Assembly (NCBI GenBank): GCA_020845475.1 | Contig: JADLFN010000005.1 | Span: 1 to 43,711 of the forward strand | DNA length: 43,711 nucleotides | Origin: Planctomycetota bacterium | GTDB taxonomy: Bacteria > Planctomycetota > UBA8742 > UBA2392 | Direction of reading: 5' to 3' | Shown: positions 8,210-16,537 of the stretch, in pieces | Position numbering within the stretch: position 1 is the first letter of the stretch | Layout: each line of letters begins with the position of its first letter | The notes under the pieces: generated by a model | Databases searched by the model: none | Told to the model about the DNA's origin: nothing | What the model saw: the letters and a program-made list of their open reading frames with translations, nothing else | Made by a program: the position numbers and the translations under genes

Positions 8210-8291
8210 CCCAGCAGTTGTTTGACGCTGCTGGTCCACAAGCCTATGCTCCATGGCTCACGGGCCAATTGTCAATTCACGCGGAGGTATC

Positions 8292-10424
8292 ATGGGACGC
8301 GCACAACTGCTTGCCGCCTTGGCGGTGTTTTGCTGTGCATTGGGGGCTACGGAACAATTGCGCTCCGGCCAATGGCAGGTCATCACCAAAGAGAACGCAC
8401 CCCATTGCGAAAGCCCGACATGGGCCAACGCGGATTGGACCGGCGTTTCCAAGGGTGAGGGCCAAGCGCTGATTACCATGCTGCCGCCTACGGGCGATGT
8501 TGGAAGGCCCGCAAAATTCATCCTCATGTTCGGCAACGCCGACGCCGCAAGCGACTGGACAGGCGACGCCGAAAAGGTTGGCGCGTGGTGGAACTGCAAA
8601 GGTGAAGGCCAGTGGGGCTGGACGATCGAGTGTGCGTTCGACGTGCTCCAGATTCTGGATACGAACGCAAGCGGCGCCTACAAACTCTGGGTGTGTCTCG
8701 AAACCGTCGATGGCAAGCGCTATCCCTACTACGGGGCCAGCCCGGTCGTGAACGCATACAAAGACAGCGACGCAGCCAAGCTCAACCCAAGCTGCATCCG
8801 CTTGCCCGCGGACTACAAGTGGGGCAAGGCCAATAGCCGCGCAGGTGCGACCAAGGCTTCGCTCAAAGAGGGCTCGCACGCGGTGATCCAAAAGGCGAAC
8901 GCGCCGGCCTTTGAGGGCAGCGTATGGGCGTTTGAAGGCTGGGTGTGGGAACCCGTGAAAGTTGATGGCACGGCCACGCTGATTCAGTGGCAGATGATGG
9001 CCGACGATCCCTGTGCGGGGCCGCTGGTGCGCTTTCTGCTCTATTTCGGTGATCCCGGCACGGGCGCAAGCTGGTATCCCAACCCCGGCAAGACGCGCGA
9101 CTGGTTCGAGTGCAAAGGCGCAGGCCAGTGGAGCTGGTACATCGAGTGCGCGCCCGACGTAACGCAGTGCATCGATCCCAACGGCGGCAAATACCTGTGC
9201 TACGTTGCGGCGGAGTACGAAAGCGGCAAACGTGTTCCGCTCTACGGCGACCTCAACGCCAAGGGAAAGAAATACGACAGCAGCGTGGAAACGGCTGCAA
9301 ACGCGATTCGCATCGCCGACGGCTACAAGTGGCCAGGCGGCGCGCCCAAGGTTGAAGCGGGCAAGCCCGTGTGGCAGGAATTGGGCGGAGCCAAACGCGT
9401 CGAGGGCGACCTCAAGCCGGGCAGCTATCGCGTGCTCACCAAGAAACAGGTCGGTGAATACAAGGGCAACCAGTGGTCGGCCGATAAATGGCGCGGCCAT
9501 TGGGTTTCGCGCCGCACGGTCACGATTACTTGGGCCGCAGCCGCCGATGACGGCGACAACAAGGCGGTCAAGTTCATCCTGCTGTTCAGTAAGGAACTCA
9601 CGAACTCGCCCAACTGGTATTTCGAAGCGCCCAAAGTGAAGAACTGGTTCGAGTGCAAAGGCCAGGACGACAAGCAGCAGGATTGGCTGATTGAATGCGC
9701 GCCCGACGTGACCCAGTTGCTCGAGCTGAATGGTCATCTGAGCTATTACGTCTGGATTGCCGTCGAGTACTCCGATGGCAAGCGCTACCCGTGGTTCAAG
9801 GACGACGGCAGCGCAAGCTGGCCCAAGGTTGAATCCTACGACGTGGCCAAGATGCCCGCCGTGCAGGCCAACTGCCTGAAGATGTACGAAGACCACCAAT
9901 GGGCCGGCCAGTTGCGCAACGAGAGCGACCTGAAGTCAGGCGAATACCGCATCGTCACCAAGGACAACGCCAAGGCGTTCACAGGCCCGTTTTGGAGCCA
10001 CGACAAATTCTACGGCAAAATGAAGAGCAAGGGCCGCCAGGAAACCCTGAGCTGGCCTACATGCAGCGACGACCTGTTTGGCAACAAAGCCGTGAAGTTC
10101 ATTGTCTACTTCGGCAATCGCAACGCGCAGAAAAAGTGGCACGCCGATAGCTCGCTGGTCAAGAAGTGGTTCGACCTTCAGGGCCAGGCGGAAGCCGATG
10201 GCTTGCAATATGACTGGTGCCTGGAAGTTGCGCCTGACGTGACGCAGCTTCTCGACACCTACAAAGACAGCGACTACATGGCCTGGGTTGTGGTTGAATA
10301 TTCCAACGGCAAACGCGCGCCGTTCTTTGGCTACGATTTCCCGCAGCAGGCTGGCTACAACGCCGGCGATGCGCTGCGCAAGCACGTGGTCAAGATTGAC
10401 GTCACACCCAAGGCGCCAAAATAG
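8292..10424 (+). CDS. Secreted protein with four tandem copies of an unrecognised domain
   Basis: A 710-residue protein with a signal peptide (about 1-19) and four copies of a domain of about 155 residues at about 23-177, 191-346, 374-537 and 547-703. Each copy has the same order of marks: L-x-x-G-x-[YWH]-x-[VI]-[ILV]-[TQ]-K near the start; KFILxF; W[FW]xxxG; a [IL]Ex[AC]xDVxQ motif (CAPDVTQ in copies 2 and 3); then an aromatic strand ending [DNS]GKRxPx[YF]. Copies 1-3 also close on a [YH][KQ]W near residues 175, 345 and 535. The pattern is beta-rich and aromatic, like carbohydrate- or surface-binding beta-sandwiches. I recognise no family and see no catalytic motif. ATG 8292 is chosen over the in-frame 8253 because GGAGG lies at 8283-8287 and the signal peptide begins there. 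It is a lone gene closed by a hairpin. Confidence 0.85.
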   Translation: MGRAQLLAALAVFCCALGATEQLRSGQWQVITKENAPHCESPTWANADWTGVSKGEGQALITMLPPTGDVGRPAKFILMFGNADAASDWTGDAEKVGAWWNCKGEGQWGWTIECAFDVLQILDTNASGAYKLWVCLETVDGKRYPYYGASPVVNAYKDSDAAKLNPSCIRLPADYKWGKANSRAGATKASLKEGSHAVIQKANAPAFEGSVWAFEGWVWEPVKVDGTATLIQWQMMADDPCAGPLVRFLLYFGDPGTGASWYPNPGKTRDWFECKGAGQWSWYIECAPDVTQCIDPNGGKYLCYVAAEYESGKRVPLYGDLNAKGKKYDSSVETAANAIRIADGYKWPGGAPKVEAGKPVWQELGGAKRVEGDLKPGSYRVLTKKQVGEYKGNQWSADKWRGHWVSRRTVTITWAAAADDGDNKAVKFILLFSKELTNSPNWYFEAPKVKNWFECKGQDDKQQDWLIECAPDVTQLLELNGHLSYYVWIAVEYSDGKRYPWFKDDGSASWPKVESYDVAKMPAVQANCLKMYEDHQWAGQLRNESDLKSGEYRIVTKDNAKAFTGPFWSHDKFYGKMKSKGRQETLSWPTCSDDLFGNKAVKFIVYFGNRNAQKKWHADSSLVKKWFDLQGQAEADGLQYDWCLEVAPDVTQLLDTYKDSDYMAWVVVEYSNGKRAPFFGYDFPQQAGYNAGDALRKHVVKIDVTPKAPK

Positions 10425-10450
10425 GCGGCAACGATTGCGCAAGAAAAAGG

Positions 10451-10472
10451 GGGGGGAGCCGTCGCTCCCCCC
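10451..10472 (+). terminator. Hairpin terminator after the four-repeat secreted protein gene
   Basis: GGGGGGAGC (10451-10459) pairs perfectly with GCTCCCCCC (10464-10472) around a CGTC loop. The following AACGCATTTATTC is only modestly T-rich, so it is a strong stem with a weak U-tract. Confidence 0.55.
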
Positions 10473-10507
10473 AACGCATTTATTCAGGTTCCCGCTATGC
10501 TTGGCGC

Positions 10508-11365
10508 ATGAACGCAACTGCGACCATCCGGGACATCATCGTTGACGTGCGCGACCAGCTTTCGCGCGCGAATATAGACGACACGCGCCTCACCGCTGAA
10601 CTTCTGCTTTCCTTTGCACTTGGCTGCGATCGCTCTGACCTGCTTGCCAAGAGCCGCGACCCCATGGATGCACCCAGCCGCGCGCGGCTGGATGCGGCGC
10701 TGGCCCGCCGTCTGAGCCACGAGCCCATTGAGTACATCACGGGCTGGCGCGAGTTTTATTCGCGCCGCTTTATCTGCGAGCCGGCAGCCCTGATTCCGCG
10801 CCCGGAAACAGAGGGCTTTATCGACGAATGCAAGAAGCGACTGCCGAAGGATTTCGCGGGACCGGCAATTGACTTGGGCACCGGCGCGGGCGCGCTTGCC
10901 ATAACGCTCGCGCTTGAGTTCCCGCGCCTGTGCATGATTGCGACTGACATCAGCGCAAGTGCGCTTGGCGTAGCGCGCAAGAACGCGCAGTTGCACAAAG
11001 TTGAGAAGCGCGTGGCGCTGGCCTGCGGTGATTGGCTTACGGCATTTGCGCCGCGCAAGCAGTTCGGCCTGATCGTGGCCAATCCGCCCTACGTGGACAG
11101 CGGCTATGCTCCGATCATGCACCCCGAAGTGCGCGACCATGAGCCCCATGTGGCGCTGTTTGGCGGGCATGGCGGATACGACCAGATTAAACGGCTGCTG
11201 CCGCAAGTTGCGCCCAGGCTGGCGCCTGGCGGCATCTACATTCAGGAGTTTGCGGCGGGCCACGCCGACGAAGTGGCGGCCATGGCTGAAAGAGCCGGGC
11301 TCAAGGTTCTTGAAATCGTGCGCGACTTCGCCGGCATCGAGCGAACGCTGGTCGCGGGCGTGTAA
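10508..11365 (+). CDS. prmC: PrmC/HemK release factor glutamine methyltransferase
   Basis: A 285-residue SAM-dependent N5-glutamine methyltransferase that modifies the GGQ glutamine of peptide release factors RF1/RF2. The N-terminal helical substrate-recognition domain (about 1-90) is followed by the LIPRPETE block (95-102), SAM motif I DLGTGAGAL (122-130) and the catalytic NPPY (192-195). The length is typical. The usual neighbour prfA is absent. The ATG at 10508 has no Shine-Dalgarno; TATGCT (10496-10501) ends 6 bases before it, so a leaderless transcript is possible. A 93-residue gene follows after 19 bp. Confidence 0.93.
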   Translation: MNATATIRDIIVDVRDQLSRANIDDTRLTAELLLSFALGCDRSDLLAKSRDPMDAPSRARLDAALARRLSHEPIEYITGWREFYSRRFICEPAALIPRPETEGFIDECKKRLPKDFAGPAIDLGTGAGALAITLALEFPRLCMIATDISASALGVARKNAQLHKVEKRVALACGDWLTAFAPRKQFGLIVANPPYVDSGYAPIMHPEVRDHEPHVALFGGHGGYDQIKRLLPQVAPRLAPGGIYIQEFAAGHADEVAAMAERAGLKVLEIVRDFAGIERTLVAGV

Positions 11366-11384
11366 CGAAGCACGGAGCGGACGC

Positions 11385-11666
11385 ATGGAATTCAACGCGC
11401 TGCTGGTCGTGGAATTCGAAGACAGCGTGGATGGCGTAAGCCGCGAAATGTTCGCCGAACGTCTGGTGCAGCTCAATTGGGTGCGCGATACGCTCGTTCG
11501 CCATGCCTGGAATATGGAGTTTGAGCGCTCCTCTCATGATTCCGCCATGCGCAGCGCCAAGACCTGCCTTGACCTCGCCTGCGCGCGCGCGCGCATCAAC
11601 CGCAACCAGATTCGCGCCCTGCTGCACATCGGCCCAAGCGGGCCGGTTCAAGTCGGGCCCACCTGA
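11385..11666 (+). CDS. Small hypothetical protein between prmC and murA
   Basis: A 93-residue protein beginning at ATG 11385 (MEFNALLVVEFED), with a GGAG Shine-Dalgarno at 11374-11377 and 19 bp after the prmC stop. The frame is open far upstream through the 3' half of prmC, which hides this start. It has a beta-strand-like start, an amphipathic middle with several Arg/Trp residues (NWVRDTLVRHAWN), a helix rich in Ala and Cys, and a Gly/Pro tail (IGPSGPVQVGPT). There is no membrane segment or known motif. It is probably cotranscribed with prmC, since the next terminator lies at 11693-11712. The function is unknown; the case for a real gene rests on the Shine-Dalgarno and the context. Confidence 0.6.
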   Translation: MEFNALLVVEFEDSVDGVSREMFAERLVQLNWVRDTLVRHAWNMEFERSSHDSAMRSAKTCLDLACARARINRNQIRALLHIGPSGPVQVGPT

Positions 11667-11692
11667 ATGCCGATAAAACCTAGAGAGACTGC

Positions 11693-11722
11693 CACGGGCG
11701 AGGGCGCCCGTGCGTTTCCTTT
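11693..11722 (+). terminator. Intrinsic terminator between the prmC unit and murA
   Basis: CACGGGCG (11693-11700) pairs with CGCCCGTG (11705-11712) around AGGG and is followed by CGTTTCCTTTTC. A GTG in the murA frame at 11710 lies inside the stem, which argues that murA starts at the ATG at 11737 instead. Confidence 0.7.
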
Positions 11723-11736
11723 TCTCGCGAGCACCC

Positions 11737-13050
11737 ATGTTCTCGAAATACGTCGTGCACGGCGGCACTCCACTTCGCGGCAATGTGACCATTTCCGGCA
11801 GCAAGAATGCCGCGCTGCCCATGATGGCGGCGGCGCTGCTGGCCAAGGGCCCGACAGTGCTGCGCAACGTTCCGGACCTCAGCGACGTGCACCTGATGGC
11901 GGAAATTCTCGAGACACTGGGTTGCCGCGTAGCGCTGTTTGATGAGCCGGGCGTGGTGGTCATCGACGTGATGGACGAATCACCCGTGGTTGCACCCTAC
12001 GAACTTGTGAGCGAAATGCGCGCCTCGTTCTGCGTGCTGGGCCCGCTGCTTTCGCGCCGAGGCGAAGCGCACGTCAGCCAGCCCGGCGGCTGCACGCTGG
12101 GCGAGCGTCCAGTAGATCTGCACGTCAAAGGCATCGCGGCTATTGGCAGCGAAGTGCGCTTTGAGCGCGGCAATGTGATCGCCAAGGGCCGGCCGACAGG
12201 TGGCCGCGTGTATCTGGGCGGCGCCATGGGGCCCAGCGTGACGGGAACCGCGAACGTGATGTGCGCGGCCGTGATGGGCAGTGGCGTAACGATCATCGAC
12301 CAGGCGGCCTGCGAGCCCGAGATCGCAAACCTGGCTGCGATGCTGAATTCCATGGGCGCGCAGATTTCAGGCGGCGGAACTTCGCGCCTGGTGATCAACG
12401 GCGTGAAAGAACTGCATCCCACGGAAATCGCGATCATCCCTGACCGCATCGAGTGCGGCACGTTCATCGCGGCGGCCGGGGTGGCGCGCGGCGACATCGT
12501 GATTGAGCGATGCGACCCCGACGTCTTGCTTGCGGTGTTCGATAAATGCGCCGAGATGGGTATTGACGTGTCAAGGCTTGATGAAACCACGTTGCGTGTG
12601 AAATGCGACAACAGGCCGCGCGCCACGGACCTGGTTACGCTGCCCTACCCCGGCTTCCCCACGGATCTGCAAAGCCCGTTCATGAGCGTGCTGTGCGTGG
12701 CCGACGGATTTGCGATCGTCGAAGAAAAGATTTATCCGGAAAGATTCATGCACGTGCCGGAGTATCGCCGCCTGGGCGCGGACATCAGAAAGCAATTCGC
12801 CACCTGCATCGTCAGCGGAGTGACGCGGCTACAGGGCGCACCCGCCGCGAGCACCGATTTGCGCGCCGGCGCGGGCCTCGTGCTCATGGGCCTCGCCGCC
12901 GAGGGCGAAACTCAAGTGTTGAAGATCCAGCACATCGACCGCGGCTACGAAATATTCCACGAAAAGCTCGCAGCCCTGGGTGCCACAATCAAACGAGTCG
13001 AGTTCGTGCCCGCAAGAAGGGCCGAAGACCGCCGCCGCGAAGCGGCGTAG
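11737..13050 (+). CDS. murA: UDP-N-acetylglucosamine 1-carboxyvinyltransferase MurA
   Basis: A 437-residue enolpyruvyl transferase, which adds PEP to UDP-GlcNAc in the first committed step of peptidoglycan synthesis in the cytoplasm. Diagnostic features are the SGSKNAALP substrate loop (20-28, with the conserved Lys and Asn), RASFCVLGPLL near 95, the PGGCTLGERPVDLH loop with the PEP-binding, fosfomycin-target Cys at C119, and PYPGFPTDLQSP with the catalytic Asp. The C-terminus has a basic tail (RRAEDRRREAA). The start at ATG 11737 is preferred because the upstream GTG sits in a terminator stem. The presence of murA means the organism keeps at least this step of wall synthesis, which matters if it belongs to the Planctomycetota. 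Confidence 0.95.
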   Translation: MFSKYVVHGGTPLRGNVTISGSKNAALPMMAAALLAKGPTVLRNVPDLSDVHLMAEILETLGCRVALFDEPGVVVIDVMDESPVVAPYELVSEMRASFCVLGPLLSRRGEAHVSQPGGCTLGERPVDLHVKGIAAIGSEVRFERGNVIAKGRPTGGRVYLGGAMGPSVTGTANVMCAAVMGSGVTIIDQAACEPEIANLAAMLNSMGAQISGGGTSRLVINGVKELHPTEIAIIPDRIECGTFIAAAGVARGDIVIERCDPDVLLAVFDKCAEMGIDVSRLDETTLRVKCDNRPRATDLVTLPYPGFPTDLQSPFMSVLCVADGFAIVEEKIYPERFMHVPEYRRLGADIRKQFATCIVSGVTRLQGAPAASTDLRAGAGLVLMGLAAEGETQVLKIQHIDRGYEIFHEKLAALGATIKRVEFVPARRAEDRRREAA

Positions 13051-13117
13051 CCCAGCCCCCTCTAGCGCAATGCGCCTAAACGCACTAGCTTGGCTCTTGG
13101 CGTGGCCGGGAGCTTTG

Positions 13118-13513
13118 ATGCTGCACAAGGACCTGACTCAGCGTGTGATCAACGCCGCCAAGGCGGTGCATGTTGAATTGGGTTCTGGCTTGCCGCGCTC
13201 GTTTTACATTGAGGCGCTTGAGATTGAGCTGCGCGAAGCGGGCCTGATGGCTGAAGTTGATAAGCCGGCGTCGGTGAGTTATCGCGGCCAACGTATTGGT
13301 GAGCTGGGCGCCGACATATGCGTGAACAATGCGTGCCTGGTGTTGTGCGTTGAGGGCGACGACGTGAGACCCGAAGAATACGGCCGACTTAGAGCTTTGC
13401 TCAAGGGACTCGAACTCGAAGTCGGGCTTTTGCTGCGTTTCAGTTCGGCAAAGCTCGACATTCGCAGGGTTGAGGCGCTGCCGAAGAACAAGGAAACTGC
13501 TGCCTCCGAGTAA
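13118..13513 (+). CDS. GxxExxY family protein, degenerate
   Basis: A 131-residue member of the GxxExxY family (PD-(D/E)xK nuclease-like fold, function undefined, often multicopy). The helix 1 / loop / helix 2 layout is kept: an N-terminal VINAAKAVHVELGSGL, then YIEALEIELREAGL and the SVSYRGQRIGELGADICV strands. The name motif is altered: the G-L-x-E-x-x-Y region reads GLPRSFY, with R where E is expected. The E-x-K of the nuclease-like core after the conserved Asp (D66) is replaced by LCVEGDDV. So it is probably non-catalytic or diverged. The ATG at 13118 has GGGAG five bases upstream; the frame continues upstream over the murA end but without a start signal. It stands alone before a terminator. 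Confidence 0.75.
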   Translation: MLHKDLTQRVINAAKAVHVELGSGLPRSFYIEALEIELREAGLMAEVDKPASVSYRGQRIGELGADICVNNACLVLCVEGDDVRPEEYGRLRALLKGLELEVGLLLRFSSAKLDIRRVEALPKNKETAASE

Positions 13514-13532
13514 GCAAGCCTTGAAGACTTCG

Positions 13533-13567
13533 ACAACGCCCCGCCCGATGTGCGGGGCGAGTTGTTT
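13533..13567 (+). terminator. Hairpin terminator after the GxxExxY gene
   Basis: ACAACGCCCCGC (13533-13544) pairs with GCGGGGC (13552-13558) and, past a 2-base bulge, GTTGT. TTGTTT overlaps and follows the 3' arm. A GC-rich stem with a short T-run. Confidence 0.6.
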
Positions 13568-13644
13568 GGCGCGGCCGGGCTTACAAAACGTGAGCCTGTA
13601 ATTCTCCTCAACGAAACCTAGATTCGTGGCAACCGGAAACAGCC

Positions 13645-16461
13645 ATGGCAGATAAAGAAAAAACCAGCAGCTCGCGCCGCATGCGCGTGATTGACCAGGA
13701 CGAGGGCTTCAACTTCGCGGCCTACGAGGCCGACTGGCAGAAGTTCTGGAACGAGCGCCGCGTCAAGGAGAGCGAACGCGAAACCGCCGAACGCCGCGGC
13801 TCGCGCAAGAAATTCTACGCGCTGAGCATGTTCCCTTACCCCAGCGGCGTGCTGCACTTCGGCCACGCGCTTCCTTACACGATTATCGATTCGCTGGCGC
13901 GCTACAAACGCATGAAAGGCTTTGACGTGCTCTGCCCCATGGGATGGGACGCCTTTGGCCTGCCCGCCGAAAACGCGGCTATCGAGGCTGTCCGCCGCGG
14001 CGAGAAGGACGTGCATCCGAAGACGAACACACTGGCCAACATTGCGCACATGCGCGGGCAGATGGACAAGTTCGGCTATTCGTTTGACTGGGAGCGCGAG
14101 GTATTCACCTGCAAGCCCGACTACTACAAGTGGACGCAGTGGATCTTTTTGAAAATGCTGGATAAGGGCCTGGCCTACCGCAAGAAGGCCCGCGTCAACT
14201 GGTGCCCAAGCTGCAAAACCGTGCTGGCCAACGAGCAGGTTGAAACGATCGTCAAGGACCACGATGAGTTTCAGGGCTGCTTCCGTTGCGGCAGCAAAGT
14301 AGAGCCCAAGGAAATCGACGCATGGTTCCTGCGCATTACTGATTACGCCGATCGCCTGCTAGACGGCCTGAAGCAGGTCGAAAAAGACTGGTCGGAACTG
14401 GTCGTCACCCAGCAGCGCAACTGGATTGGACGCAGTGAGGGCGTGAACATTGACTTTGAGGTTGAGCTGCGCCAGGGCGCTTCGGGCTCAGGTCCACTGG
14501 TGCCGCCCAACGCCGCCGAATCCAAGCCCGTTGAGCACGCCAGGCTGACCGTATTCACGACACGAGCCGACACTGTTTTCGGCGTCACCTATGTCGCGAT
14601 TGCGCCAGAGCACCCGCTGGTCAATCGCATCCTGGAACTGGTTGATTCTCGCACCCACAAGCGCATCGCGGACTTTGTCGAGGAAACGCTGTCCATGACG
14701 GAAATGGATCGCGCTTCGGGAGACGAAAAAGAAGGCGTGGCCACGGGAATGTATGCGGTCAATCCGCTGAACGGCGAAAAAGTCCCGTTATTCGTGGCAA
14801 ATTACGTGCTGATGTATGGCACCGGTGCCGTTATGGCCGTGCCCGCGCACGATGAGCGCGACCACGAGTTCGCCAGAGAATACCGCCTGCCGATCAAAGC
14901 CGTAATCGAGCCACCCGCCGACAAGCGCCAGACTGACAGCGGCAGGATTGTTGACGTCAAGCGCAAGGCCTTTTGCGACTACGGCATTCTGCGCGACAGC
15001 GGCAAATACAATGGCCAGCAAAGCGAAGCCGCGATCAAGGCCATTGCCGCTGATCTGAAAGCATCGGGCAAGGGTGGGCCCGTGGTGAACTACAAGCTGC
15101 GCGATTGGGGCATTTCGCGCCAGCGTTACTGGGGCTGCCCCATTCCCGTGATTCATTGCGAAAAATGCGGCATCGTGCCCGTGCCGGAGAATCAATTGCC
15201 GGTGTTGCTGCCCGATGACGTGGATTTCCTGCCCACGGGCCAATCGCCCCTGACGCTGCACCCGGATTTCCAGAAGACCAAGTGCCCCAGGTGCGGCAAC
15301 ACAAGCGCACGGCGTGACACGGACACGATGGATACCTTCGTGGATTCAAGCTGGTACTGGTATCGCTACACGGACGCCAAGAACGACAAGGCCATTTTTG
15401 ACAAAGAAAAGGCCAAACACTGGTGCCCCGTTGACCTGTACGTGGGCGGCCGTGAACACGCGATTTTGCATTTGATTTACGCGCGCTTTTACACGAAGTT
15501 TTTGCATGACCTCGGCTTGGTCGATCACGATGAGCCGTTCACGCGCATGTTCACCCACGGCCTGATCCAGGGCGAGGCGATCAAGATCGTCAATGAGCAG
15601 ATGAGCCGCTACGTGACGGCGGAGCAACTTGAGAAGCTGATCGCAGAGGGCAAGGCGAAGCCTGAGGACGTCACGCGCCGTGTAGAGAAGATGTCGAAGT
15701 CCAAATTCAACGGCGCCGATCCCACAGCCTTGGTTCAACAATACGGTGCCGATACCGTGCGCCTGTGCGTGCTGTTCATGGGCCCTGCCGAGCAGGATTC
15801 TGTGTGGGATCCGCAGGGCATTCTGGGTACGCATCGCTTCGTTAAACGCTGGCACGAAACGATTCTGTCCAGCGCGCCGCTGGTCGAGAACCTGCCGGAC
15901 ATGGACGAAAGCTGCCGCATGAACCCGGCCGCCAAGGCGCTGCGCCATGCCGCGCACATGCTGATTGAAAAGGCGACGCAGGAGTACGAAGGCCGCTACG
16001 CCTTCAATACGGTCATCGCCAAGTGCATGGAGCTGGTGAACGACATCCGCGCATTCATTACCGCAGAAAAGCTGGAAGGCGTGGTCAAGGGCGCCCAGGA
16101 TTCATCGCTGGCATCACGCTGGACGCTGAACGAAGCCTTCAGCATTCTGAACCGCGCGCTGGCGCCCATCGCGCCCCACACCGCCGAGGAAGCCAACAAG
16201 GCGCTGGGCGGCAAAGGCAGCATCTTTGACCAGCCCTGGCCCAAGGCTGACCCTGCGGCGCTGGTGCTTGACGAAGTCGAGCTGCCCGTGCAGGTCAACG
16301 GCAAAGTGCGCGGCACGATTCGCGTGCCACGCGAATCCGACGCAAAAGCGCTCGAAGCCGCGGCTTTGGCCAATGAGGGCGTCAAGAAGATGATGGAAGG
16401 CAAAACGGTGAAAAAGCTGATCGCCGTACCCGGCAAAATCGTGAACGTGGTAGTCGGCTAA
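13645..16461 (+). CDS. leuS: Leucyl-tRNA synthetase
   Basis: A class I aminoacyl-tRNA synthetase of 938 residues, about 80 longer than E. coli LeuRS. It has the HIGH-type motif as HFGH (71-74) after FPYPSG; the CP1 editing domain with TTRADTVFGV near 306 and the YGTGAVMAVPAHDERD block near 391-404; and KMSKS at 682-686. Cysteine pairs (CPSC and CFRC near 190-215; CEKC and CPRC near 510-555) look like zinc sites. The extra length is an N-terminal extension of about 25 residues and an insertion before KMSKS (roughly 650-680, rich in Lys and Glu). The C-terminal anticodon-binding and LeuRS-specific domains are complete. It charges tRNA-Leu and edits mischarged products. The start is ATG, with GGAAAC just upstream. 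A monocistronic unit with its own terminator. Confidence 0.97.
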   Translation: MADKEKTSSSRRMRVIDQDEGFNFAAYEADWQKFWNERRVKESERETAERRGSRKKFYALSMFPYPSGVLHFGHALPYTIIDSLARYKRMKGFDVLCPMGWDAFGLPAENAAIEAVRRGEKDVHPKTNTLANIAHMRGQMDKFGYSFDWEREVFTCKPDYYKWTQWIFLKMLDKGLAYRKKARVNWCPSCKTVLANEQVETIVKDHDEFQGCFRCGSKVEPKEIDAWFLRITDYADRLLDGLKQVEKDWSELVVTQQRNWIGRSEGVNIDFEVELRQGASGSGPLVPPNAAESKPVEHARLTVFTTRADTVFGVTYVAIAPEHPLVNRILELVDSRTHKRIADFVEETLSMTEMDRASGDEKEGVATGMYAVNPLNGEKVPLFVANYVLMYGTGAVMAVPAHDERDHEFAREYRLPIKAVIEPPADKRQTDSGRIVDVKRKAFCDYGILRDSGKYNGQQSEAAIKAIAADLKASGKGGPVVNYKLRDWGISRQRYWGCPIPVIHCEKCGIVPVPENQLPVLLPDDVDFLPTGQSPLTLHPDFQKTKCPRCGNTSARRDTDTMDTFVDSSWYWYRYTDAKNDKAIFDKEKAKHWCPVDLYVGGREHAILHLIYARFYTKFLHDLGLVDHDEPFTRMFTHGLIQGEAIKIVNEQMSRYVTAEQLEKLIAEGKAKPEDVTRRVEKMSKSKFNGADPTALVQQYGADTVRLCVLFMGPAEQDSVWDPQGILGTHRFVKRWHETILSSAPLVENLPDMDESCRMNPAAKALRHAAHMLIEKATQEYEGRYAFNTVIAKCMELVNDIRAFITAEKLEGVVKGAQDSSLASRWTLNEAFSILNRALAPIAPHTAEEANKALGGKGSIFDQPWPKADPAALVLDEVELPVQVNGKVRGTIRVPRESDAKALEAAALANEGVKKMMEGKTVKKLIAVPGKIVNVVVG

Positions 16462-16498
16462 CCCGTTGCCCTTGACGGCCAAATGCCTATCCTCTTAC

Positions 16499-16530
16499 GC
16501 CCGCGCAGAAACAGCGCGGGCTTGAGTTTT
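16499..16530 (+). terminator. Intrinsic terminator after leuS
   Basis: GCCCGCGC (16499-16506) and GCGCGGGC (16514-16521) form a perfect 8-bp stem around AGAAACA, followed by TTGAGTTTT. It lies between the leuS stop and the next gene's start. Confidence 0.7.
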
Positions 16531-16537
16531 CGCGGAC

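Noticed and set aside
8277..9899. Minus-strand open frame of 540 codons opposite the four-repeat secreted protein gene
   Set aside because: The internal protein repeat and signal peptide are on the plus strand; the antisense frame only mirrors the codon bias.
11710..11736. GTG start of murA, nine codons upstream of the chosen ATG
   Set aside because: The GTG lies within the 3' arm of a terminator hairpin and the extra residues are not part of MurA.
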